Shown here piece after piece: positions 14,766 through 22,078 of a stretch of 23,166 nt of DNA. The stretch's first letter is position 1, and each line of letters opens with the position of its first letter. Source of the stretch: a virus; IMG/VR virus record IMGVR_UViG_3300031565_000393, positions 1-23,166 of that record, one strand, 5' to 3'. The notes beneath the pieces are model-generated. The model did not search any database and had not been told where the DNA came from. It worked only from the letters and a program-made list of their open reading frames with translations. Both the position numbers and the translations under genes were made by a program.

Positions 14766-16207
14766 TGGAAGGAACAAAAATTGTTACTACCTTTGATGGT
14801 ACAAAAGCACCGCGAAGAAAGTGCCGTCATATACATGGTAAATACTATGAAATGAATCGCCAATGTTTTAAGGTGGGCGAGAAATATAATAGAATAAATA
14901 ATGGTAAGATAACTCTTGACCATGAGAATAGAAAATATGTTCTAAAAGGTACTACAGGGTTAACTTACGGTGTTGTAGGAAGAAATGATGATGATAGTTG
15001 GAAATATGGTTATTTTAGCCCTAACATTACAAAAAATGTTAGGTTAGAGCCAAAAGGAATGTCTGGGGAGAGATGTTTATCAGAAGATATTGCTACTAAG
15101 TTGGGGTATGCTGAAGTCATATCCACTGGAGATTTTATTGACCTTAAGCAGTATCGTGGATCTGAGAAGAAAGATGTTCAAGAGTATATAACTCAAAAGA
15201 AGACTCAGCCCAGAGAATTCTATTCTTTTCCAATTCATTATGGAGCTGCTCCATTGATCAGAACGTTTGATGAGTATTTTAAGTATTTTGAGCCTTCTGG
15301 AAGACATATTCCTAGAAATATAGAACATAATATTAGAAGATTTACTTTTGGAATAGAGTATGAAACTGCTCGCGGTACTATTCCTGAAAGACTTCTGTAT
15401 AAAAACGGTTTAATTGCTTGTAGAGATGGTAGCATTGGAGGATTTGAATATGTAACCATTCCTATGTCTGGTCGTAAAGGTCTGCAAGCTATACAAAATC
15501 AATGTGAATTATTACAAAAATATTGTGTAATGGATCATTTATGTTCCTTACATATTCATCTTGGAGGATATCCAATTAGTAAAGAGTCCGTAGTGGCTAT
15601 TTATAGATTGCTGGTACAACTTCAAGATGAATTATACACAATGTTTCCACACCACTACAGAGATACTAGCTATTTTAAGAGAATGAATTATTGTGGCTCT
15701 CTTAAGGCAGTAGGAATGGCAAGTGGTATTGAAGGTGCTTTTGAAAGGATCTATGAAATTCTTACTAATGGTAGTAGTAGATTTCATGGATTTAATGGTG
15801 ATCCACATCCTATGGACACAAGTGGAGAACATAAATGGAATATCTCTCCTAGGTATAAATGGGCATCATTGATTCCTTTAATTTTTGGTGGTAGAAATAC
15901 TGTAGAATTTAGAATGCATACTCCTACTAAGAATCCTGATAAGGTTATTAACTGGTTATTTATTATATCAGCTATTTTATCATATGCTATGGATAATATG
16001 GACGAATTAACAAAGCCCAGGCTATCCAAAAATGTAAATTTGATGAATATCATCCAAACTACTTATTCTGATAGCTCCATGTCAAAAACTTTATGTGATT
16101 ATATTAATTATAGGAAAAAGCAGTTTTCAGATATGGATGATTCTTTGGGTGAGGCAGAAGTAACAAATGATGATCGTGCATTACCAAGTAGAGTTAAAAT
16201 AATATGA
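14765..16207 (+). CDS. Putative amidoligase (glutamine synthetase fold, Amidoligase_2 type)
   Basis: 480 residues. Residues 190-410 match the predicted amidoligase family: GIEYE at 196-200, CRDGSIGGFEYVTIP at 219-233, HIHLGG at 263-268, and NTVEFRMHTPT at 378-388. These His, Glu and Arg residues correspond to the ATP/metal-binding positions of the glutamine synthetase fold. Such proteins are predicted to couple amines to carboxylates in peptide-tag or cell-surface modification systems. The first 190 residues are an unrecognised extension with a basic start (APRRKCRHIH). It is the second GS-fold ligase in the cluster and overlaps its neighbours by 1 and 4 bases, ending the amidoligase block before the repair genes. 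Confidence 0.85.
   Translation: MEGTKIVTTFDGTKAPRRKCRHIHGKYYEMNRQCFKVGEKYNRINNGKITLDHENRKYVLKGTTGLTYGVVGRNDDDSWKYGYFSPNITKNVRLEPKGMSGERCLSEDIATKLGYAEVISTGDFIDLKQYRGSEKKDVQEYITQKKTQPREFYSFPIHYGAAPLIRTFDEYFKYFEPSGRHIPRNIEHNIRRFTFGIEYETARGTIPERLLYKNGLIACRDGSIGGFEYVTIPMSGRKGLQAIQNQCELLQKYCVMDHLCSLHIHLGGYPISKESVVAIYRLLVQLQDELYTMFPHHYRDTSYFKRMNYCGSLKAVGMASGIEGAFERIYEILTNGSSRFHGFNGDPHPMDTSGEHKWNISPRYKWASLIPLIFGGRNTVEFRMHTPTKNPDKVINWLFIISAILSYAMDNMDELTKPRLSKNVNLMNIIQTTYSDSSMSKTLCDYINYRKKQFSDMDDSLGEAEVTNDDRALPSRVKII
15020..15043 (+). repeat. Perfect 9-bp inverted repeat inside the second amidoligase gene
   Basis: CCTAACATT (15020-15028) and AATGTTAGG (15035-15043) are exact inverse complements with loop ACAAAA. 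It lies about 255 bases into the gene and could form a small mRNA hairpin, or be chance. Confidence 0.45.
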
Positions 16208-16875
16208 ATTGGAGTACACTAGTTGGAGATTGGGATAGGCCATTATTACCATTGTTTAAAACAGAATACTTTAATAATTTAATGAAGTATTTGCAAATTG
16301 CATATGACAGTGGTGTGGTCTACCCAGACCGTCAAAATATATTTAAGGCCTTTAAGTTATGTTCTTATAACAAACTTGGAATAGTGATATTAGGGCAAGA
16401 TCCTTATTTTACTAAGGGTCGTGCTACTGGGGTAGCATTTGCTAATCCGGCAGAAACTACTTCTCTTAGTCCCTCTCTTACTAGAATTAGAGATGCTATT
16501 GAGAAAGATATATATAATGGTCTTGCATTAGATTTTGACCCAACTCTAGAGAAATGGACTAAGCAAGGAGTGTTATTACTGAACACAGCCTTGACAGTGC
16601 GACAAGGTATTCCAGATAGCCATACAAAGCTTTGGAATCCTTTTACTGAGTATGTGATAGATTATCTTAATGATCGTAATAAAGGATTAATATATCTTTT
16701 GTGGGGCCAAGTCGCCCAGAGTTATTCAGATAGAATTGTAAGAAATGGTAACTGGGTATATCATTACACCCACCCCGCATACGCTGTACGAAACAGTACT
16801 GCTTGGGAATGTGATCATTTCTCTAAAGCAGCTCAAATTATGCGTACTTATAGTGATGTAGAATTAATATGGTAA
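16204..16875 (+). CDS. ung: Uracil-DNA glycosylase (family 1)
   Basis: 223 residues, the usual length for bacterial Ung. The water-activating loop is GQDPYF (64-69) with Asp66, the uracil-recognition strand is LLNTALTVR (125-133) with Asn127, and the catalytic His is His190 in THPAYAVRN. The last motif usually reads HPSPLSVYR, so the Leu-loop that enters the DNA minor groove is altered here. FSKA near the end matches the family. The enzyme removes uracil from DNA, which may protect an AT-rich phage genome from cytosine deamination or misincorporated dUTP. It overlaps the amidoligase by 4 bases (ATGA) and the RusA gene by 7. Placement beside RusA and an exonuclease suggests a repair and recombination unit. 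Confidence 0.92.
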   Translation: MNWSTLVGDWDRPLLPLFKTEYFNNLMKYLQIAYDSGVVYPDRQNIFKAFKLCSYNKLGIVILGQDPYFTKGRATGVAFANPAETTSLSPSLTRIRDAIEKDIYNGLALDFDPTLEKWTKQGVLLLNTALTVRQGIPDSHTKLWNPFTEYVIDYLNDRNKGLIYLLWGQVAQSYSDRIVRNGNWVYHYTHPAYAVRNSTAWECDHFSKAAQIMRTYSDVELIW

Positions 16876-17270
16876 TTTTTAGTATTTATATACCGGGGGA
16901 TGTTCCATCCTCTAAAAATTCTAAGGTTTGGACAGGTAGATATTTGGTGCATTCCAAAACTGCTACTAAATACATCAAGCAAACTAACTCTATATTTTCT
17001 AATAAGAAGATATTGAAAAGTTTCGCAGATGCTATTACTAGCATTGAACCACCTTATAAGATCTTATTCACCTTTATTAGAGGTTCTAGGCGTAGATTTG
17101 ACTATGTTAACATGGCTCAAATGCCTTTAGACTTAATGGTAAAGCATGAGTGGATTGTAGATGATAATGCGGATTATGTCATACCTATATTCAAACAGTA
17201 TTTATACAGGAAGGAATGCCCCGGTGTTATAATTTCGATAGAAAAAAATGAAGATAACAGGACAATATAG
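16869..17270 (+). CDS. RusA-like Holliday junction resolvase
   Basis: 133 residues, typical of the RusA family (about 120). The N-terminal strand and turn VIFSIYIPGDVPSSKNSKVW resembles the IPG-x-P-x-x-K opening of RusA. The catalytic region RRFDYVNMAQMPLDLM (75-90) with Asp78, Asn81 and Asp88, followed by IVDDNADYVIP (96-106), fits the metal-binding acids and DD motif. The enzyme cuts four-way DNA junctions during phage recombination and packaging. It overlaps ung by 7 bases and the next gene by 23. The first acid block reads FDYVN rather than RusA's DLDN, so exact catalytic residues need alignment. Confidence 0.75.
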   Translation: MVIFSIYIPGDVPSSKNSKVWTGRYLVHSKTATKYIKQTNSIFSNKKILKSFADAITSIEPPYKILFTFIRGSRRRFDYVNMAQMPLDLMVKHEWIVDDNADYVIPIFKQYLYRKECPGVIISIEKNEDNRTI

Positions 17271-17514
17271 AAAACTTATAGAATCTGTTTTTCCTATTGA
17301 GGAAGAGGTAGAACAGATTATAGGTTATCTAAAACAAGATAATTATACTGCTGCAAGAATCTTTACAGCAGATCATCTAGATGCACTTACTGAATTTGAA
17401 GACGATTATAAATATGAAAATGAGTCTATTCCTAAGTGGATTAATAAAGACAGACGAACTACTCAAAAATTATACGACTTTATAATGTTAGAATTGGAGA
17501 AACAATATGAGTAA
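17248..17514 (+). CDS. Hypothetical protein (88 aa)
   Basis: 88 residues, acidic and helical (EEEVEQIIGYLKQDNYTAAR; EFEDDYKYENESIPKWINKD). No family is recognised and there are no Cys or membrane segments. It overlaps the RusA gene by 23 bases and the exonuclease gene by 8, so it is translated with both. Its small acidic helical character would suit an accessory or inhibitor of one of these nucleases, which is inference from position only. Confidence 0.65.
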   Translation: MKITGQYRKLIESVFPIEEEVEQIIGYLKQDNYTAARIFTADHLDALTEFEDDYKYENESIPKWINKDRRTTQKLYDFIMLELEKQYE

Positions 17515-18541
17515 ATTATTTGAAGACTTACAAACATTTAGTACTGTTAAGGAGTATAGAGATTCTCCAGAATTGAATTATTCAATTCTAAAAGAAATGC
17601 AGTACAATCCATCTGTTATCCTAGGAACTGATGAGCATAAAGACAGTGATGCTATGAAACTTGGATCTATGGTGGATACTATACTAACTGAGCCTGATAG
17701 ATTTGAAGAACAGTTTCATATAATGTCTGCAACTAGACCTTCTGATACAGTTCAAGATATTATTCAAAGGTTAATTCAGTTGGGGTACAATCTTTCAGAT
17801 AGGCATGAAGTTATTGCAGAATGTAGGCTCGTTAATTATAGAAATAATTGGGGCAGTGAAAAACTTTATGAATATATAGTAGAAGAAGGAAGTCCTTATT
17901 TTGATGAACTACAGATTAGTAAAGAAAAGAGATTAGTTACATCTGAAGAGAATGAATTAGCCAACAGGATTGCTCAATTATTAGCTACTCATAAATGGAC
18001 ATCAGCATACTTTGGAACTGGTTATAAAGATATAGAAGTTATATTCCAGTTTAAATTCTATAGTAAGATAATGGGTGTAGATGTAAAGTCTATGCTTGAT
18101 ATTTTATTAGTTGATCATTTTGCTAAAACTATACAGCCTCTAGATCTAAAGGTTGGAGAACAGAACTTTAATATCAGTTTCTTCAAATTTAAGTGGTATC
18201 TACAGGGTGCTATGTATAGAGAAGCATTAGAAGTATTTAAAGATAATAGTAAGTTTAATAATTATAAAGTAGAAGAATTTAAGTTTATACATGTAAATAC
18301 TAAGCAATTAAACTATCCCACCATTTATAAAATGAATAATACATTTCATGAACACGCATTATTAGGATGGAAAGAAATGGGTAGAGAGTTCTTAGGTATT
18401 TATGAATTAATAGAAGATTTTAAATGGTACGAAGATTATCGAATTAGGACAGGTGCTACACACTTAATTCCTAGAAGGTTAATAGAGAATAATGGAGTAA
18501 TAGAATTAAATACTCCTAGACCAGATGATCTTCCTTTTTAA
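17507..18541 (+). CDS. PD-(D/E)XK exonuclease (RecE/Cas4-like phage type)
   Basis: 344 residues. The PD-(D/E)XK fold core is seen as EVIFQF (Glu177), SMLDILLVD (Asp198), LDLKVG (211-216, Asp213-x-Lys215) and a following Q-x-x-x-Y helix KWYLQGAMYREAL with Gln233 and Tyr237. An upstream MKLGSMVDTIL (50-60) sits where the family usually has a G-x-x-x-H motif, with Val-Asp in place of the His. Enzymes of this group degrade one strand of double-stranded DNA to prepare recombination, often with an annealing protein. It follows RusA and Ung genes and overlaps the upstream gene by 8 bases, consistent with a recombination unit. Confidence 0.85.
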   Translation: MSKLFEDLQTFSTVKEYRDSPELNYSILKEMQYNPSVILGTDEHKDSDAMKLGSMVDTILTEPDRFEEQFHIMSATRPSDTVQDIIQRLIQLGYNLSDRHEVIAECRLVNYRNNWGSEKLYEYIVEEGSPYFDELQISKEKRLVTSEENELANRIAQLLATHKWTSAYFGTGYKDIEVIFQFKFYSKIMGVDVKSMLDILLVDHFAKTIQPLDLKVGEQNFNISFFKFKWYLQGAMYREALEVFKDNSKFNNYKVEEFKFIHVNTKQLNYPTIYKMNNTFHEHALLGWKEMGREFLGIYELIEDFKWYEDYRIRTGATHLIPRRLIENNGVIELNTPRPDDLPF

Positions 18542-18556
18542 ATAAATTTGACTTTG

Positions 18557-19111
18557 ATGAGTGAGATAGAATTTGCAAAAACGGTTAATAAGTCAAAAAG
18601 TTATATACTTCCCCTCTTAGAGGGATCAATAGATATTCAATATATAAGACACATAATAAACACATATTTATATTTAAAACCAGATTTAGGAATAACAAGT
18701 AGAAGTATACATGTTCTGTATGACAAAGCAATAATCGAACAAGAACTTTTTGAAGAATACCTAGAAGAAGTAAAAAGTTGCTTCTTGTTTATAGACTTCA
18801 GAGAAATATCTGAAGGTTATTTATTATCATTTCGTATACCTGAAAGGCATATTAAAGACTATGATTACTTTGTAGAAGGTAGATATAGTAAATTTAATAA
18901 TGCTTCAAAGAAGAAGATTTTGTATCATCTTTACAAACACTATCCAGAGCTTAACGAATTAATAAAGAAAATTGAATATATTCTTTATAAAGAGGATACA
19001 CTCAAGAAAGCCTGGGAAGAAAAATTAAACATCAGAATACCTGAGGAAATTGAACTCAGTAGTATTATGAATCCCAAAGATGAAACATACGAAATAATTA
19101 TAAAAAGTTAA
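18557..19111 (+). CDS. Hypothetical protein (184 aa)
   Basis: 184 residues from ATG 18557. A TTG at 18548 is in frame but only three codons upstream, so ATG is preferred. The protein is rich in Lys, Glu and Tyr, all helical-looking, with no catalytic motif recognised. Its segments LLPLLEGSIDIQ, HVLYDKAIIEQELFEEYLEE and YHLYKHYPELNELIKKIEYI suggest an alpha-helical bundle. It is the last gene before the terminator/promoter hairpin at 19119-19169. Slightly more ATA and AAA codons than in the enzyme genes fit a small orphan accessory gene. Confidence 0.7.
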   Translation: MSEIEFAKTVNKSKSYILPLLEGSIDIQYIRHIINTYLYLKPDLGITSRSIHVLYDKAIIEQELFEEYLEEVKSCFLFIDFREISEGYLLSFRIPERHIKDYDYFVEGRYSKFNNASKKKILYHLYKHYPELNELIKKIEYILYKEDTLKKAWEEKLNIRIPEEIELSSIMNPKDETYEIIIKS

Positions 19112-19118
19112 TAGATTA

Positions 19119-19150
19119 TTTGCATTTAAGGAAGATATTTTGTATCTTTG
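19119..19150 (+). promoter_or_regulatory. Bacteroidota-type promoter for the RNR-polymerase operon
   Basis: TTTG at 19119-19122 and TATCTTTG at 19143-19150 with 20 bases between, the same spacing and the same 15-base core (TTTTGTATCTTTGTA) as the promoter at 4461. The start of transcription would be near 19155-19157. The -7 element lies in the loop of the hairpin annotated at 19128-19169, so promoter and terminator overlap. It drives the Cys-rich protein, ribonucleotide reductase and polymerase genes. Confidence 0.82.
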
Positions 19151-19169
19151 TAAAGTATCTTCCTTTTTT
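19128..19169 (+). terminator. Intrinsic terminator overlapping the promoter
   Basis: AAGGAAGATA (19128-19137) and TATCTTCCTT (19156-19165) pair perfectly. The stem extends inward by TTT/AAG to 13 bp with one G-T pair, closing a 12-base loop. A run of six T (19164-19169) follows or overlaps the 3' arm. It would stop transcripts arriving from the repair operon. Transcripts starting at the nested promoter begin in the 3' arm and so cannot form this hairpin. Confidence 0.75.
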
Positions 19170-19182
19170 AAATTTTAGAAGA

Positions 19183-19404
19183 ATGAGTATAAAAAATAAA
19201 GTTACTAGGTGTATGGTTTGCAAGAGTGAAGGAGATAAATTAGTATACTCAGGCGTGGTACAATGTCATAATTCTTATACAGGAAATATTTCTTTTTGTG
19301 AAGGAATTGTATGTTCAGCATGTGACACTATGCATTTTTGTGAAGGAGAGAGAATAACTTACCAATTTTATCCTACAATTACTTATGGTAGGAAAACATT
19401 TTAA
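19183..19404 (+). CDS. Small Cys-rich (probable zinc-binding) protein
   Basis: 73 residues from ATG 19183. An in-frame TTG at 19120 lies within the promoter and cannot be used by transcripts from it. Seven Cys occur: Cys10-x-x-Cys13, Cys28, Cys39, Cys44-x-x-Cys47 and Cys53, arranged as one or two zinc-binding knuckles. No known family is recognised. It is the first gene after the promoter at 19119 and directly upstream of ribonucleotide reductase, which itself ends in a Cys-rich tail. It could be a redox or zinc-dependent partner of the reductase or a small regulator, but nothing in the sequence decides. Confidence 0.7.
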   Translation: MSIKNKVTRCMVCKSEGDKLVYSGVVQCHNSYTGNISFCEGIVCSACDTMHFCEGERITYQFYPTITYGRKTF

Positions 19405-19409
19405 AACTT

Positions 19410-21860
19410 ATGGATAAAGAAAAAGTATGGAAAAGTACTCTTGAGTACTTTAGTGGGGATGATTTGGCTACACAAGTATGGATAGATAAATATGCATTAA
19501 GAAATGATGAGGAGATTCTTGAAGAGTCTCCTCTTCAAATGCATGAAAGATTAGCAAAAGAATTTTATCGTATTGAAAAGAAATATGATAATCCTATGTC
19601 TTATGAGGAAATTTTAAAATTACTACATGGTTTTACTTATTTTATACCTGCTGGCAGCGTTATGTTCGGTTGTGGTAACCCTTATACTTACAGTAGTCTT
19701 GCAAATTGTTTCGTTATTGGAAATGAGTTTGATTCTTATGGTGGAATTCTCAAAAATGATGAGGAACTGGTTCAGATCATGAAACGCCGTGGTGGTGTTG
19801 GAATAGATCTATCTCATTTGAGATTCTCTAGGGCAAGAGTTAATAATGCTGCTAGAAATTCTACAGGAGTTGTGTCTTTTATGGAAAGGTATTCTAATAC
19901 TACTAGAGAAGTAGCACAGGGAGGCCGTCGGGGAGCATTAATGCTTACATTAGATGTTAGACATCCAGATATTATGGATTTTGTTGACATTAAGAAAGAT
20001 TTAAAGAAAGTTACAGGGGCTAATATCTCTGTAAAAATTACTGATGAGTTTATGAGGGCTGTTGAAGCAAATGAAGAATTTGAAACTAGCTTTTATATTC
20101 ATGATAAGACTGAAGAATTTAAGAGTCCTATACGTAAAGTGTTTCCTGCAAGAGACTTATGGAATAAAATTATAAATAATGCATGGGAATCTGCAGAGCC
20201 CGGTATTCTATTTTGGGATAAAATATTAGCTGAATCCCCTGCAGATAGTTATACTGGATTTAGAACACATGGAGTAAATCCTTGCGGTGAGGTTCCTCTA
20301 TGTCAATATGATAGTTGTAGATTAGGATCAATTAATCTTTATTCTTTTGTAAAGAATCCTTTCTCGAAGAAAGCTTGGTTTGATTGGGATAATTACCATA
20401 AGGTAATAATTGATAGTCAAAGACTAATGGATGATCTTATAGATTTAGAGGAAGAGCGTATTGATGCTATAATAAAAAAGATTGATTCTGACCCTGAACC
20501 ACCAGTTATGAAGTTTGTAGAGAAGTCCATGTGGCAGAGAGTTATTCACAAGCTCGTAGAAGGCCGTAGAACCGGTCTTGGGGTCTTGGGACTAGGAGAT
20601 GCTTTGGCAGCGTTAGGGAAGACTTATGGCACTCCTGAGGCTACCAAATTAGCAGAGAAGATGGTTAAGAGATTAGCCAAGTATAGTTATCAATCTTCTA
20701 TTATTATGGCAGAGGAACGTGGACCATTTCCTAGATTTCATCCAGACGGCGATTTTAACTCTCAATTTACTAAAAGAATGCTGGATGTTATTGATGATGA
20801 TTACAAAGATTTGTGGAAACATCATGGACGCAGAAATATTGCTAACTTAGCAATAGCTCCTACAGGTTCTTTAGCTATACTAGCACAGACTACCTCAGGG
20901 GTAGAACCATTATTTCAAAGATCCTACATACGTAGGAGAAAGTTAGAGGAAGGGAATCCTAATATCACATTTGTAGATGATAGTGGTGATTCTTGGGAAG
21001 AATATCAAATCTTTCATAAGAAGTGGCAATTGTGTATGGATACAATGATAGAAGAAGATCCAAAATCATATTTTGAAGGAGAAAACTCTCCTTACACAGG
21101 GGCTACTGCAAATGAAATAGATTATCTTGAGAAAATCAAGATGCAGGGTAAATTACAACAATGGATAGATCATAGTATTTCCATTACTCATAATGTACCT
21201 CAAGAAACAACAAAAGAACAAATATCTGAAATTTACTTAAATGCTTGGAAATATGGATGCAAAGGTGTTACAATATATAGAGAAGGCTCTAGAGACGGAG
21301 TCCTTATTAAAAGTGAAAACAAACATAAGTCCTCATTCCCTGAGGTCCATGCTCCCAGAAGGGATAGAACTTTACCCTGTGACATCTACTACCCAACGAT
21401 CAAGGGAACGCAATTCGTGGTTTTGGTTGGCCTCTATGAACAAAGGCCGTATGAAATCTTCGCGTTTAGGCAAAACGGAGTCAAATTGTCCAAATCTTTT
21501 ACAGGAGGATTCATTACTAAAGTTAAACGAGGATATTATAGTTTATTAGATAAAGATAAAGAAGTTATAGTTGATAATCTTATTGATAAATTTGAATTAC
21601 CAGTAGAAGAGTTTGCAACTAGAATGATTAGTACAGCTCTTAGACATGGTACACCTGTTGCTTTCGTAATGGATCAATTAGATAAAGCTCCTGCTGAAAC
21701 ATTACAAGACTATAATAAAGTTGTAGCTAGAGTACTTAAGAAATATGTACCTAATGGTAATAAGGCTAGTGGACATACTTGTTCTGAATGTCATAGCAAT
21801 AATTTAATATATGAAAATGGTTGTATTTTCTGCACACAATGCGGATATTCAAAATGCTAA
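19410..21860 (+). CDS. nrdJ: Adenosylcobalamin-dependent (class II) ribonucleotide reductase
   Basis: 816 residues, the length of long single-chain class II enzymes. Core residues are visible: Cys100 in SLANCFVIG, the radical-site block Asn290, Cys292 and Glu294 in NPCGE, Cys303 in CRLGSINL, and the phosphate-loop APTGSLAILAQ. The C-terminal part contains a TSCPD-type domain (around 645-700) and a Cys-rich tail (791-816; Cys791, 794, 805, 808, 811 and 816) typical of NrdJ. The enzyme reduces ribonucleotides to deoxyribonucleotides using cobalamin, independent of oxygen, which suits anaerobic gut or sediment hosts. No NrdA/NrdB pair is seen here. The DNA from about 21331 to 21490 is much more GC-rich than the rest of the gene. 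The stop overlaps the next start by 7 bases. Confidence 0.93.
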   Translation: MDKEKVWKSTLEYFSGDDLATQVWIDKYALRNDEEILEESPLQMHERLAKEFYRIEKKYDNPMSYEEILKLLHGFTYFIPAGSVMFGCGNPYTYSSLANCFVIGNEFDSYGGILKNDEELVQIMKRRGGVGIDLSHLRFSRARVNNAARNSTGVVSFMERYSNTTREVAQGGRRGALMLTLDVRHPDIMDFVDIKKDLKKVTGANISVKITDEFMRAVEANEEFETSFYIHDKTEEFKSPIRKVFPARDLWNKIINNAWESAEPGILFWDKILAESPADSYTGFRTHGVNPCGEVPLCQYDSCRLGSINLYSFVKNPFSKKAWFDWDNYHKVIIDSQRLMDDLIDLEEERIDAIIKKIDSDPEPPVMKFVEKSMWQRVIHKLVEGRRTGLGVLGLGDALAALGKTYGTPEATKLAEKMVKRLAKYSYQSSIIMAEERGPFPRFHPDGDFNSQFTKRMLDVIDDDYKDLWKHHGRRNIANLAIAPTGSLAILAQTTSGVEPLFQRSYIRRRKLEEGNPNITFVDDSGDSWEEYQIFHKKWQLCMDTMIEEDPKSYFEGENSPYTGATANEIDYLEKIKMQGKLQQWIDHSISITHNVPQETTKEQISEIYLNAWKYGCKGVTIYREGSRDGVLIKSENKHKSSFPEVHAPRRDRTLPCDIYYPTIKGTQFVVLVGLYEQRPYEIFAFRQNGVKLSKSFTGGFITKVKRGYYSLLDKDKEVIVDNLIDKFELPVEEFATRMISTALRHGTPVAFVMDQLDKAPAETLQDYNKVVARVLKKYVPNGNKASGHTCSECHSNNLIYENGCIFCTQCGYSKC
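19509..19533 (+). repeat. Near-perfect 11-bp hairpin early in nrdJ
   Basis: GAGGAGATTCT (19509-19519) pairs with AGAGTCTCCTC (19523-19533), with one G-T pair, around a 3-base loop TGA. It starts about 100 bases into the reductase gene. It may influence early translation or RNA stability, or be chance from an acidic Glu/Ser/Pro-coding stretch. Confidence 0.45.
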
Positions 21861-22078
21861 AAATGACACTTAAAGAAAGTAAAATTAAAAAAAATTTTAT
21901 AAATGAAGTTGCAACTATACATAAAACAAATATTGGTCATAATTATACTAAGGTAAATTTATGTACTAAATATAATGATAACTCAGTTTGGGACTGGATA
22001 TATGTTAAAACTGAGTATACAGAAGATAGAATTATAGAAGATTGTTTTCGTGTATTAAGGGGGCAAAATAATAAATGA
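21854..22078 (+). CDS. Hypothetical protein (74 aa)
   Basis: 74 residues from ATG 21854, overlapping the reductase stop by 7 bases (ATG 21863 is the alternative). A longer frame from 21821 would start inside the reductase and is unlikely. The protein is basic at the start (KMTLKESKIKKNF) and has the block VWDWIYVKTEYTEDRIIEDC. No known family is recognised. It overlaps the polymerase start by 4 bases (ATGA), so the three genes are coupled. A small dNTP- or polymerase-linked accessory role is possible from position only. Confidence 0.65.
   Translation: MLKMTLKESKIKKNFINEVATIHKTNIGHNYTKVNLCTKYNDNSVWDWIYVKTEYTEDRIIEDCFRVLRGQNNK

Noticed and set aside
15080-16053. Several minus-strand frames opposite the second amidoligase
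   Set aside because: Each is antisense to a recognised enzyme and shows no motif.
8614-16207. 7-deazaguanine DNA modification pathway as an explanation for the amidotransferase cluster
   Set aside because: No FolE, QueD, QueE, QueC or DpdA-like protein is present in the window, and the two GS-fold ligases have no role in that pathway.
21241-21549. 102-residue open frame on the + strand inside nrdJ
   Set aside because: It overlaps the reductase completely in another frame. It exists because the GC-rich patch lacks stop codons, and the reductase frame has the clear family motifs.
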